From Ipomoea triloba (taxonomy: Eukaryota > Streptophyta > Magnoliopsida > Solanales > Convolvulaceae): 64,000 nt of DNA. The notes beneath the pieces are model-generated. The model saw only the letters and a program-made list of their open reading frames with translations, was not told where the DNA came from and ran no database searches. The translations under genes were made by a program, and so were the position numbers. Positions 21,559-31,707 of the stretch are shown piece by piece. The stretch covers positions 13,387,736 to 13,451,735 of the forward strand of contig NC_044927.1 in the NCBI RefSeq assembly GCF_003576645.1. Direction: 5' to 3'. The number at the start of each line of letters is the position of its first letter. Within the stretch, counting starts at the first letter, position 1.

Positions 21559-23072
21559 CACTGCACCAAATACGTTATTTAGCGGTGGTTTAAAAGTCCA
21601 AACTCAAAAGTATTCTGCTAAAGTTGCCATCTAAAATGTCATTATATTTTCACCTCATGTTTCAATCTCTACTCACTAATATTATAAGATATCTAACTTT
21701 TGTTGTGCACATAATACTTATAATAAAAAGACTCGAGACAAAAAGAAGTTAAGCATAAATGAAAAAAGATATTTATCATGAAACTCCTTAGTTGTTAGAT
21801 TCTGCAGAGAGCTACATGCCTGAACTTCAAGTTATTTGATCATGCCTTACAAAGAAGCACTTCCACCTATTTACCCAACAAAACCAGCAGGAGGCCCAAA
21901 ACGTTCAGTCAAAGGCTAACTCAATTACAAAATAAATCATAGATGAGGAATGGAATTTGAAAGCATATGCTTACGATATTAAATAATTCTAGAATACATA
22001 TATTTATTCGCTTAAGATTGTGATTTACCATCAAATATAATTTTATACACATGCTTTCAATTTATTTAACTTAACAAGGTAACTAATCCACAATAGTGAG
22101 TACTTTGATGTTAAACTACACAAAATTGCAATAATTGGAATGAAATTGATGAGCTATGCACTTGCAGGCAACCACCAATTTAAAAAATGAAAGTAAGTAT
22201 AGAATTATAGAATTCTCAATTACTAAATAATAATCTCAAATTTTCATTGCTCATGAACCCTAGCTAATGGTAAAGAAACAAATAGTCTACCATTACTATA
22301 ACTTTTTTTATTAGATATATTACTATGATTTTGACATTCTCAAGAACTTGAATTCTTCTATACACGACCAACTTGGATTATAGCAAATGACAAGGAGTCA
22401 AAATGACAAGAAGATACTATATATATAATTGTATTTCCTAATACTGAAAAATGATAACCAATTGTATGGAAGATAAATGAAAGCACATACAAGGGAGAGA
22501 AAAGAAGACCTTAATGAAATCCTACTTGGGGGAAGTGTTACGAGTGAAGAATTGAGGACTTGAGTTATTGAGCTTTGAAGCTTTAGATTAAAAACCAGCT
22601 GTAACCATTGATTGTTTTTTCTCGCTCATTGTCACCATCCATAAATTTTTATCCATTAATTTCCGTTCTTCTTGCTAGGTTTTGAAGCCTTCATCTCTCC
22701 CTCCATCCCTTCTTCTTCCTTTGAATGAATGACTCAATGGCTATTGCTTCTATATATCTAAAAAATCAATAGAGATTTGGACGAGAGAGGCTGGCGGAAG
22801 AGAATTAGGTTGAGAAGAGCGAGTTAGGATAATAAACTAGAAAAGGGATTTTGATAGGCGGCTAATAGCGGAAGAATAAGGGTACGGTGTCCGATAGCCA
22901 CTAAAATAAATTCAAAAAATCACGGTAAACTATCAATATTTGCCGCTAACATTTCACAAGTAATGTTTCATTGCAAAAATAGTAGCGGTTCTTGAAGCAA
23001 CCACTAAATAAATATTTAGTAGCGGTTACTGCCGCTAAATGTTTGTTGTTGAATATCCAATTTTTTGTAGTG
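21559..23072. mobile_element. Non-autonomous CACTA-type element
   Basis: Starts CACTGCACCAAA and ends TTTTTTGTAGTG, giving imperfect CACT terminal inverted repeats, and is flanked by a 3-bp duplication TGC (21556-21558 and 23073-23075), the duplication size of CACTA elements. Both ends carry AGCGG/CCGCT subterminal repeats (ATTTAGCGG near 21577 and repeated at about 22860-23040). The 1.5 kb interior is AT-rich and has no transposase or other gene. Confidence 0.75.
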
Positions 23073-23808
23073 TGCCATCAAAACCAAATTATTTTCCCTT
23101 CTTTCTCCCCTTGTCATTCGTTACTGAGAAAGAAAATATCAATCACACAAGAAATTTTTTTAAGATGATAGGGATAATAAAGCTATGAGAAATCTTAAGG
23201 GTTTATGTGATGAAGAAGGAAAACAGAGAAATATTTATTCATATAGGAATAATCTAGAAACTTGAATTACCGTGAACGAACTTGAATGTAAAGGTTTGAG
23301 TTACAAAATGAAAACCAACTTACTTGTTGTAAAAACAAAGAAACAGTATTTTATATAGACAAACTGAATTATAATAGAATCATCTAGAAAACCCCTCTAA
23401 CAAACTTTTATATAATCTCAACCACCACTAACAAACTAAGTTGCATACAGAACATACTTAGACTTTATAGTACTGGAGTACTACTTCTAATATTGAATTG
23501 AGACAATTTACAAACCAACAAACCAAAACATTGTTGTTGTTTATACCCTGCATAAAATATTGTAAACATAATTAATATAAGCAATCAAATTACCAAATGA
23601 TAACCAAAAAAAAAAAAAAAAACAATTCATATACTTATTGTGTATAGTTTAGAACATTTTTTTTTATCAGAAAGGAGGAGATGTATAGTTTAGAACATTG
23701 AAATTAAATAAGATGTGTTAGCTTTTAAATGAGAACAATGTATATTCTATAGTACTGTACTCTTTAAATAAAGTAGTGTTATTCTTGTTTTTGTTGTTAT
23801 TATTATTT
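23073..23808. other. AT-rich stretch without genes
   Basis: No reading frame or repeat that I recognise, apart from a poly-A run at about 23607-23624 and the repeated TGTATAGTTTAGAACATT at about 23641 and 23682. Possibly an old insertion. Confidence 0.4.
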
Positions 23809-24231
23809 TGCAAAGTGAGCCTAAAATAGATCAGTCGGCGTATACAATTCAAATATTTTCAAGCTCATTTTTTAGATTTGATTTGCACCCCTCCTCTGCG
23901 CGTGAGAGAAAGTCTCTATGCTATACAATTCAACATGTCTCTAAAAGGCCCTTTTATATATAGTAGTGAAAACCCACTTCCCAACCAATGTGGAATAAGT
24001 GCTTTTACAAAGCCTTTCCACCTTCATTAATTTCCAATTCAAATGGTCTAATTTGAAAATCAATTTCTCATTCATCCATTATTTGTTTTGAGTGTACAAT
24101 ATATCAATTTCTTCATCTTATTACGAACAACATTAATCTACTTTGACCCGACTCAAATCGGAAGTGGACCCCACATATATTTGTACCGCAAAATATCCAT
24201 TTTAATGCATTTTATGCTAAACATTCTAACA
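23809..24231 (-). mobile_element. Copia 3' LTR (minus strand)
   Basis: On the minus strand it begins TGTTAGAATGTTTAGC after a purine-rich TGTGGGGA tract (about 24233-24240) and contains TATATAAAAGG near 23955. Its first ~190 bases match 26335-26531, the relic of the opposite LTR. The far boundary at 23809 (TG...) is my best reading from the TG/CA rule and is uncertain. Confidence 0.55.
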
Positions 24232-24775
24232 ATCCCCACATGAATGAAAATTGATTTTCAAGACGTGGAAAAATGACAAGAATGTGCTCTTCGATCGGTC
24301 CCTGCATGCCATAGGTAGGTATTACCCTTTGAACCTTGTCTTGTGAAGATATGTTTACTCTACTGGATGTTCGGTAGAACGCGATATCTTTGAACCGACT
24401 GTCATTTGTGCAGACGATGACATATCACACACAGGAACCTTCCAACCTTTGTTCTGTTCTCATGGGTGTGCCCGTTTTGGTCATGGGTCACCGTTCTTGG
24501 TTCTGCGTGAGTTTCTAAAGAATTGAACACAATCAATTCTCCTTTGAAGTGACCACACGTCTCTCTCACGTAGGTGATTCTTTCCTAAGTATCCCGAATA
24601 CTCACACATGTCAACCGAAACTCGAATCATTAAAGCATCAACGTGCTAGCCTCGTGTGGGAGTCACTGTTCTAACGAGAAATGGTAGGGAATCCGGGACC
24701 CCTACAATTCATTCCATAATTTAGTTGTCCATTGAACCTAGGTGTCAGCTAGGTTGGGTGTCCACTACAGAACTT

Positions 24776-26334
24776 TTATTCCATGGGCTTTAAACCAATT
24801 CCGGGTGCCAACTTCTCAACAACGTCTTTGCTCAACCCTTTGGTTAATGGATCCTCTATATTATTCTTTGACCTTACGTATTCAACAGAGATAATACCCG
24901 TTGTAAGAAGCTGTCTAATGGTATTATGTCTAAGACGTATATATCTAAACTTACCATTATACATATTATTCTGCACCCTTCCAATTGTATCTTGACTATC
25001 GCAATAACACATATTCGAGGTACAGGTTTATCCCAACAAGGAATATCCTCAACAAAATGACGTAGACATTTCGCCTCTTCGCAACATTTGTCTAAGGCTA
25101 TTAGCTTAGATTCCATCATAGATTTGGCTATCACGGTTTGTTTCTAGGATTTCTAAGAAACGACTGCACCGGCTAACGTGAACACGTAGCCACTCGTGGA
25201 CTTAGAGTCCTTAATATCCTATATCTAATTAGCGCCACTATATCCTTCAAGTACAGCAGGATATGTCATATAGTGCAGTCCCCAGTCACGGGTATACCTC
25301 AAGGATCTCAGGACTCACTATTGCCTTCCAGTGCGTATATCTACTTGGTTTACTAACCGCAAAGGCAATATATGACATCTTACAACTCATTAGATATATC
25401 AAACTTCCAATAATCCTAGCGTATTCTACTTGAGAAATGCATTCTCCGACATTTTTGGACAGATGGACGTTAGTATCTAACGGTGTCCTAGCCACTTGAT
25501 AACCATCCTTGTTAAACTTTACAAAGACTTTATTGATATAATGAGATTGGCTTAACACGAGACTATCCGTTCTTCTCATTATTTTAATCCCGATGATTAA
25601 ATATGCTAAATGAATATCCTTCATGTCAAATCTCGAATTTAACATGTCCTTAATAGATTTGATCATTTAATCGTTACTACCCACGATGAGTATATCATCA
25701 AAATATAAACAAAAAATGACATAATTGTTTCTTTAACATAGACATACTTGTCACTTTCGTTTATCTTAAACCTATTGGTTAGCATTGCATAATCAAACTT
25801 CTCGTGACACTACTTAGGTACTTGTTTTACAATCATTATAGCTGTGTGGACCATGGTCCACATAGCTGTGTGGATCATACTATTAAATAATGCACATTCA
25901 ATATAAAAATAATGTACATTCAGTATAAAAATAATGTACATTATATTCAGGGGATATACATTATTTGTGTACTGAATGTACATTATTTTTATAGTATAAA
26001 AATAATGTACATTCAGTATAAAAATAATGTACATTTAGTACATTAAAAATGTACATTTTATTATGGTCCACATAGCTGTGTGGACCATAGTCCACACAGT
26101 AATTTCCCTTATTTTAAACCATATAACGATTTAACCAATTTATAGACTTTCTTCTATTGGCCCAAAACCACAAAACGCTCAAGTTGTTCCATATAGATTT
26201 CTTAATATACCTCGCTATTCAAGAAAGTTGTTTTTACATCCATTTGATGAACATCCAAATTCCGCAGTGCGGCTATGGCAAGTATCATCCTTATCGAATT
26301 CATTCCCGTCACGGGAGAATACGAATAGAAGTAA
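24776..26334 (-). pseudogene. Ty1/copia reverse transcriptase-RNase H, decayed
   Basis: Read right to left: RT start (SPVTGMNSIRMILAIAAL, then DVHQMDVKTTFLN) at about 26330-26200, LVKSLYGLK at about 26130, interruption by a MITE at 25842-26099, then HEKFD, a degenerate YVDD region near 25720, the C-terminal RT block (IGSLIYLMSC) near 25400, and RNase H with SKSMMESKLIAL and NTIRQLLTTGIISVEYVRSK ending DPLTKGLS at 24790. There are many stops and frameshifts. Gag, protease and integrase are missing: an LTR relic lies directly against the RT start, so a large internal deletion has occurred. Not functional. Confidence 0.88.
25842..26099. mobile_element. Foldback MITE inside copia RT
   Basis: About 33-bp terminal inverted repeats begin CTGTGTGGACCATGG and each carries a self-complementary TGTGGACC...GGTCCACA core. 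The interior consists of several tandem copies of ATAATGTACATTCAGTATAA. It splits the copia RT between LVKSLYGLK and QVPK, so it inserted after the RT. No transposase. Superfamily not assigned; the flanks do not show a clear duplication. Confidence 0.7.
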
Positions 26335-26531
26335 TCAAATTGGTCTATTTTGAGAATCAATTTCTCATTCACCAATTATCCATTTTGAGTGTACAATATA
26401 TAAATTTCTTCGTCTTACAACAAAGAATCCGAATCCACTTTGACCCGAACTAAATCGGAAGTAGACCGCCCATATATTTGTACCACAAAATAGTCACTTT
26501 CTGTGCAATTTTATACTAAAAATTTCAACAT
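26335..26531 (-). mobile_element. Copia 5' LTR relic
   Basis: Closely similar to 24040-24231 (shared ATCAATTTCTCATTCA, TTTGACCCGA, ATATATTTGTACC). Only the part shared with the 3' LTR's first ~190 bases remains, and it abuts the RT coding sequence, so the rest of the LTR and the gag-integrase region were deleted. Confidence 0.6.
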
Positions 26532-26566
26532 TTAATTATTATTTAAAAAAAAAGAAAAAAGAGCAT

Positions 26567-27281
26567 TCAGAAAATTAAAGGTGAGGCATACTGTTGAAAC
26601 TCAATGTTGATAGAATCAGCGAGAGCATCCGCAATAAGTCCGAAGGCCTCGTCGGACAAAACAATGGTGGTGCCGGACGAAGAAGGCGTGGACATGACGC
26701 CCGGAGCGTAGTCAACGATCTTGATCTGTATAGTTTGGTTCTTTACGCAAGCTCCGGGCGTTATGGAACTTATACACCCCACCAAGTATTGCCTTCCGCA
26801 GGAAGCTCCATTGTCCCATATCCCATCTCCCGCCGCCGCGAACAAATTGCTCGACGGAAACTGAGTCGGATCGCTCCCGAAACACGTCGTTGCTGCATAT
26901 ATAAATATAAATATCAAATTTCGATCTCATCATCCCTGATTCAACTCAGTTTGAGTTTTTGACTGATTATTTCTTCTAAAATTTCAATGTTTAATCATTT
27001 CTCGTGTTCATTCATGCATTAATTATATTCAAACTGATTTTTATGCTCTAAAATCTAAATATTTAGACTACTTATATTTAAGTTTGCGTGCGTGGTTACA
27101 ACGATGACCACGACCACAGCAACCACAATAATAATAGGGGATCGGAATTGAAGAATAACTTACGCGAGTAGGGAGGGCTATAGTGAGCTGCAGTTCCCAC
27201 ATCTGCCTCACAAGCAGGAAAATAAATAGAGTGGAAGAAAAAAATGACAAATATACAGAGGGATCTGCTACTTGTATTCAT
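26567..27281 (-). CDS. EG45-like / plant natriuretic peptide-like protein, two exons
   Basis: Exon 1 is 27281-27164: ATG, a hydrophobic signal peptide (FVIFFFHSIYF) and the mature start VGTAAHYSPPYS. Donor GC|GTAAGT at 27163. Exon 2 is 26892-26567 after acceptor ATATGCAG, restoring the frame as ...YSPTTCFGSDPTQFP, then NLFAAAGDGIWDNGASCGRQY, GCISS, ACVKNQTIQIKIVD and DEAFGLIADALADSINIEFQQ; total 147 residues. The double-psi beta-barrel (expansin-like) fold without the second expansin domain, the cysteine pattern and the short length fit EG45/PNP proteins, which are secreted and are implicated in water and ion homeostasis and stress responses. No lesion seen. The usual end is EYQQV; here the frame runs nine residues further (YASPLIF after EFQQ). 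This is the only apparently intact host gene in the window. Confidence 0.85.
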
Positions 27282-27635
27282 TTTCTTTTCAGTAAGCTAA
27301 GGGAGCGAAATTTAATGTTCTGAAGCTTTGTTCCCTTGGCAATAAGAACGTGGTATATGCTATATATTATAGCGGATTTTGGAGTGGTCTCAATTTTTAC
27401 TTTTGTCTTTTCAAAAGGTTGAATCTTGAACTCAATGAGCCTCACAAAACATTTAAGATGATGTAAATTACACTAATTCAATGATTCAGTTGGTCACACA
27501 ATTTTTTGCAAAAACTATAAATTTATACAATCCGGTTGTAATGTTTTTGCATCAAATCATAAAATTAATATATGTATAAATTAATTTGAATTTCACAACT
27601 GCAAGATAATTGTCACACAAATTCATAAACTAGCT

Positions 27636-27679
<44 letters not shown>

Positions 27680-27752
27680 TGTAATTGAATAAAAAAATTA
27701 GTTTATCAAACTTTTCATAAGTGGAGCCGTGTATTATTTAAATGGACAAAGG
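27282..27752. other. Upstream region of the EG45-like gene
   Basis: AT-rich, no gene. A TATATATTATA tract near 27358-27370 lies about 80-90 bases upstream of the minus-strand ATG and could serve as its TATA region. An (AAT)n microsatellite occupies about 27638-27676. Confidence 0.45.
27638..27676. repeat. (AAT)n microsatellite
   Basis: About twelve copies of the trinucleotide AAT in the upstream region of the EG45-like gene. Confidence 0.95.
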
Positions 27753-27769
27753 ATGTCACCTTCGAAAAT

Positions 27770-27932
27770 GCCAAGGACCATGTGGTCCAGTGGCATCAAA
27801 CCCTTCCCTTTATACGGGGGTGGTGTGTTCGAGCCTCGGTGAAAGCAATACTGATTCTTGTGCTTCAAGAGGTTAAGAAAGTAGTTATGAACAGATACTG
27901 CATTCTAATAGAGTTAGTAGTATTAAAAAAAA
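27770..27932 (+). mobile_element. tRNA-derived SINE with 17-bp target duplication
   Basis: Flanked on both sides by the identical 17-mer ATGTCACCTTCGAAAAT (27753-27769 and 27933-27949). The head has an RNA polymerase III A box (TGGTCCAGTGG at 27783) and B box (GTTCGAGCC at about 27828), and the tail ends in an A-rich run. At 163 bp this is an ordinary plant SINE length. It is a SINE and not a tRNA gene: no cloverleaf or acceptor stem can be formed. The perfect duplication indicates a recent insertion. Confidence 0.88.
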
Positions 27933-28164
27933 ATGTCACCTTCGAAAATTCTTGTAAGGCCACATGGTAGACCATAGTGGAGGACTAAAACGCGCTTAAA
28001 CCAATCATACTTGGAGTCAATTGGGAAAGCCAACAAAAAGCGAAGTCATATACATCGGCTTGACACAGTCAACTCATTAATAAAACAGTTAATTGAGAAT
28101 GACATAGGAAATTAGGAATGGATGGAAAATAATTTATGGACTTTTTCAGAGAGAAAATTTATGG

Positions 28165-28744
28165 TAGGGTTGACTCCGGTTTGATTTCGATTTTGAATCA
28201 GCAATCTTCAGATCCAAAAAATGACGAACAAATAGAAACTAAAACCTTCTAAGAGGGTTTCGGTTCTGGTTTAAACTGCCCGTTCGAATTATGTTTTTCT
28301 TTAGGTAAATTTTGTTTTTTTTTTTTTTAAAATAATCTAAATACAACAATTATTTTCTAATAATTATTTCATTCTATTTTTAAATGGTTATATCAAATAT
28401 TTAAACTTTAAAGTTAAATTAAAAAATAAAAATAATTATTATAGTTAAATTTTAAATTGTTATTTAAAGTTTAAACTTTAATCAAGTAATAATTAAACTT
28501 TAATCAAATAATTGTTATTTAAACTTTAATCAAATAATTGTTATTTAAACTTTAATCAAATAATAGTTAAACTTTTTCCTCAAAAAAAAAATTAATAGTT
28601 AAACTTTATTTATTTATTTATGTTATGGAACTGGAACTAGCGGTTCCAATTCCTAATATTATGGAACCGAAATTTAAACCGGAACCTTTTGAGTTTCGAT
28701 TTAATTCAAAGCTAACGGTCCAGACCGAACCATAATCATCCCTA
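28165..28744. mobile_element. Non-autonomous hAT element with 8-bp TSD
   Basis: Terminal inverted repeats TAGGGTTGA and TCATCCCTA (complement TAGGGATGA) are flanked by an exact 8-bp duplication ATTTATGG (28157-28164 and 28745-28752), the hAT duplication length. The outer parts are GGTTCGG/CCGAACC-rich; the centre is made of AT-rich repeats of the kind TTTAAACTTTAATCAA. No transposase. Confidence 0.82.
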
Positions 28745-28863
28745 ATTTATGGCATATATCGTAATTTTATTTTTTATTTTATTTTTCTAATTAGGGATAT
28801 CTAAGGAAGTCTTAGGCTTTTTGTGGGACTTTTTAAATTCTTGTGACACATGCAATCTTCTAT

Positions 28864-29043
28864 GACACATAAACACTTAACATAATACACATACACATAA
28901 ACACAATATTTTAAAATAAGTACATACATGACATGTGTATTATATGTTATGATGAATTTATGTGTCTTCATCTATCTAATTCTGTACATTATGAATTTCA
29001 ATTCCATAATGTATATGTGTATTATGTTAAGTGTTTATGTGTC
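28864..29043. mobile_element. Foldback MITE
   Basis: The first and last ~30 bases are near-perfect inverted repeats (GACACATAAACACTTAACAT versus ATGTTAAGTGTTTATGTGTC), enclosing about 120 bp of AT-rich sequence. No coding capacity. A separate 22-bp perfect palindrome centred on GTGCAC lies at 29119-29140. Confidence 0.7.
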
Positions 29044-29469
29044 CTCCGCTATATAATTCTATGCATTATGAATATAAATTTTGTACCTTATAAAGTCAAA
29101 TTCTGTATATTGGACCAGGATCCACAGTGCACTGTGGATCTCGATCCACGATATAACGATTGGATGAAAGTAGGCTAGGCCGAGCCGATCCTGAGCCTGC
29201 TATATAAATTATAAGTTTGAGTCTGAGCTTGTATGTAGGCTTTTGTTAGGCTCAAGCCTAGGCCTACAATTAGTCTGGCCTGGCCTGAAACCCTTTTAAA
29301 AGTCAATTTAATATGTAGGACATTAAAAAGGTTTCAAAGTAAGCGTTAATAGACTTTGGGTCTATTTAAGGCCTAAATGTTAGACTTTTTAAGGCCTATA
29401 TATGTGTAAAAAAAATAAAAATATACATAGTTAAAAATATACTCCGTATTAGTTATATATAGGTCTAAG
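29044..29469. other. Unassigned stretch
   Basis: AT-rich, with repeated AGGC(C)T(A) words near 29170-29400. No gene recognised; the 81-codon frame at 28933 lies across the foldback and is not credible. Confidence 0.4.
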
Positions 29470-30540
29470 ATCAAGTGCGCATGTTTCTTCTGGTGCGAAA
29501 ATGCGATGAACATTGACCAATGACTCTCTTAATAAATTCTATACGAAATGTGCACTTGAAAACTCAAAACCATGCACTTGTTGAAGGTAAAAAAAATGTG
29601 CACTTGAAGGCAAAAAATTAGCACTCGAAGGCAAATAGATGTGCAATTGATGCAATTTATGTTACCAAAAAGGGAGGTTATTCAACTTAAATATTATTAA
29701 ACCAATTACCCATACAAAACATTTGTAAATCTCACAAATTTCATTAGAAATTTAGTTATATGTTATTGAAAAGAATGCACAAGATATAACAAATACTATC
29801 CAAAATTGTGCACTTGAAGGCAAAGAAACATTCACATGAAGGCATAAAAATGTACACTTGGCAAAAAATCTGCACTGAAGGAAAAAAGGGTTAAGTTGAA
29901 TGCTAAGTTTTTTTTATTATTATTAACTTTTACACAACAGTAAGACACACATACACTTGTAGGCATTAAATTGAGCACTTGAAGGCATACAGAAGATCAC
30001 TAGAAGGCAAGGGAGAGAAAAATGACACTAAAAGGAAAAATTTGATGAAAATTAATTGTGAACTCTTAGAAAGGAAACATACACTTGAAGGCTAAAAACA
30101 TACACTAGAAGGAAAACAAGGGTTCAATGGAATGCTAAGTATTTTTTTTAACACAATAGTAAGACAAACATGCACTAGAAGGAAAACAAGGGTTCAATGG
30201 AATGCTAAGTATTTTTTTTAACACAATAGTAAGACACACATGAACTTTTAGTCATGGAACTGAGCACTTGAAAGTATAAAGAAGATCACTATCTAGAAGG
30301 CAAGGGAAAAAAGATACTAAAAGGGAAAATTAGAAGAAAATTACGTGTGCACTCTTAGAAAGCAAAAGATGCATTTGAAGGCTACAAAACGTGCACTTGA
30401 AGACCAAATGTTTACACTCAAAGGAGAAACTAAGTACTGAAACAAAACAGATGCACTCGAAGAAGAAAAAATATGCACTTTAAGAAGGAAAATTGTGCAC
30501 TCGAAGAAGAAAAATATGCACTCGAATACAAAAGATAATA
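29470..30540. repeat. Degenerate array of GCACTTGAAGGCAAAA units
   Basis: At least twenty diverged copies of a word around TGCACTTGAAGGCAAAA, irregularly spaced by roughly 20-60 bases, with one exact 70-bp tandem duplication at about 30105-30244 (carrying GGGTTCAATGGAATGCTAAG). No terminal repeats or gene found. It may be the interior of an unrecognised transposon or an expanded minisatellite. Confidence 0.6.
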
Positions 30541-30661
30541 TAACATACTTACTCAAAATTATCAATATGCCACCGCGCGTTTTTAATCAATATTGAATAT
30601 GGACTGTTGATTTGGATTACATCTACAATTAGTATTTGTGCGCAGTTTTCACCTTATGAAG

Positions 30662-30664
<3 letters not shown>

Positions 30665-30737
<73 letters not shown>
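30665..30737. repeat. (AT)n microsatellite
   Basis: About 73 bases of pure AT followed by a short T-run. The Tyr-Ile reading frames here are artefacts. Confidence 0.96.
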
Positions 30738-30738
<1 letters not shown>

Positions 30739-30749
30739 CTTTTTTTTTT

Positions 30750-31007
30750 TAATTCTGGTGAGAACAATTCTTTAGGTGTGGATGTGAGGACAAATCTAAA
30801 CCATTGATCTGCAAGATCTGATGGATGAGAAATTAAGTAAAATATGAGCGGGGTCATTTTCATAAATACTATAAACTTTTAAAATGAGCAGGGTCATTTT
30901 CATAAATATTACAAAATTTTGTTTATTTCAACCGTTAGATCTACTAGATCAATGGTTTGAATTTGTCCTTATGTTCTCACCTGGGACATGGTTCTCACCT
31001 GATTAAG
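30750..31007. mobile_element. Foldback MITE with ~70-bp inverted repeats
   Basis: The left arm (GGTGAGAACAATTC, then GAGGACAAATC, AAACCATTGATCT) is the inverted repeat of the right arm (AGATCAATGGTTTGAATTTG, then GTTCTCACC twice). The centre has the repeated GAGCRGGGTCATTTTCATAA. No transposase; superfamily not assigned, although long arms fit Mutator-like foldbacks. Confidence 0.7.
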
Positions 31008-31119
31008 GACCTATATAATTATTTAATATTAAATATATAGCTAAATAGGCTAAGTTTGTAGGCTTGAATGCTAGGCCTTATACATATACAACCATTATTG
31101 CGTGTACCATGGTCCAAAA

Positions 31120-31345
31120 CGACACAATGTACATTATTTTAAAGCATAAATTAATTATTCTAACTCATAAAATACATTTTTATAACTCATAAAATACATA
31201 ATTCTAAAGCATAAAGTACATTATTCTAACTCATAAAATGCATTATCTTACCTAGATGGTTCATTATTCTAACACATAAAGTACATTATTCTAACTCATA
31301 AAATACATTATTCTAACACATAAAGTACATTATTCTAAAACAGGG
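31120..31345. repeat. Tandem array of ACATTATTCTAAC units
   Basis: About ten copies of a unit of about 21-22 bp around CATAAAGTACATTATTCTAAC. The sequence just before it (ACCATGGTCCA) resembles the ends of the MITE at 25842-26099, so the array may be the interior of a related decayed element. Confidence 0.65.
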
Positions 31346-31660
31346 CCGGTCCAAACATTTTATAACCCCGGGGCAAAATTGAAAAAATGGCCCCTATATA
31401 AAACAACTAAAATTTAAATTTAATAATACCAATTTATGATAATCAAATAACATGAAATAAGATTACAAAAGTTTCAAAAATTTTTTAAATACAAAAATAA
31501 TCATGACAATTTTTTAAATATAATTTTTTGAATAGAGGATTGATCGAAATTGCGAAAAAAATTATTGAAAAAGACAAATAGCAGTCGATTCCCGGCTTCC
31601 TGCAGTCCCGCGTAGGTTAGGGTTCTATCTATTCTTAATTTCTTGTTTTCTATTATAATT
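31346..31660. other. Unassigned stretch with a possible hAT terminus
   Basis: CAGGGCCGGTCC at about 31341 followed by a CCCCGGGGCAAA/GGCCCC-containing stretch resembles the ends of some plant hAT (Tip100-like) elements, but no second end was found. No gene. Confidence 0.25.
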
Positions 31661-31707
31661 ATAACACTATATATATATATATATAAACAACCGCCATTAA
31701 TGCAGAT

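Noticed and set aside
26594..26962. 122-codon plus-strand frame
   Set aside because: Antisense shadow of exon 2 of the EG45/PNP-like gene on the minus strand, which has the family motifs.
27775..27850. Possible tRNA gene (A and B box words)
   Set aside because: No acceptor or anticodon stem can be formed, and the 17-bp duplication plus A-rich tail identify a SINE.
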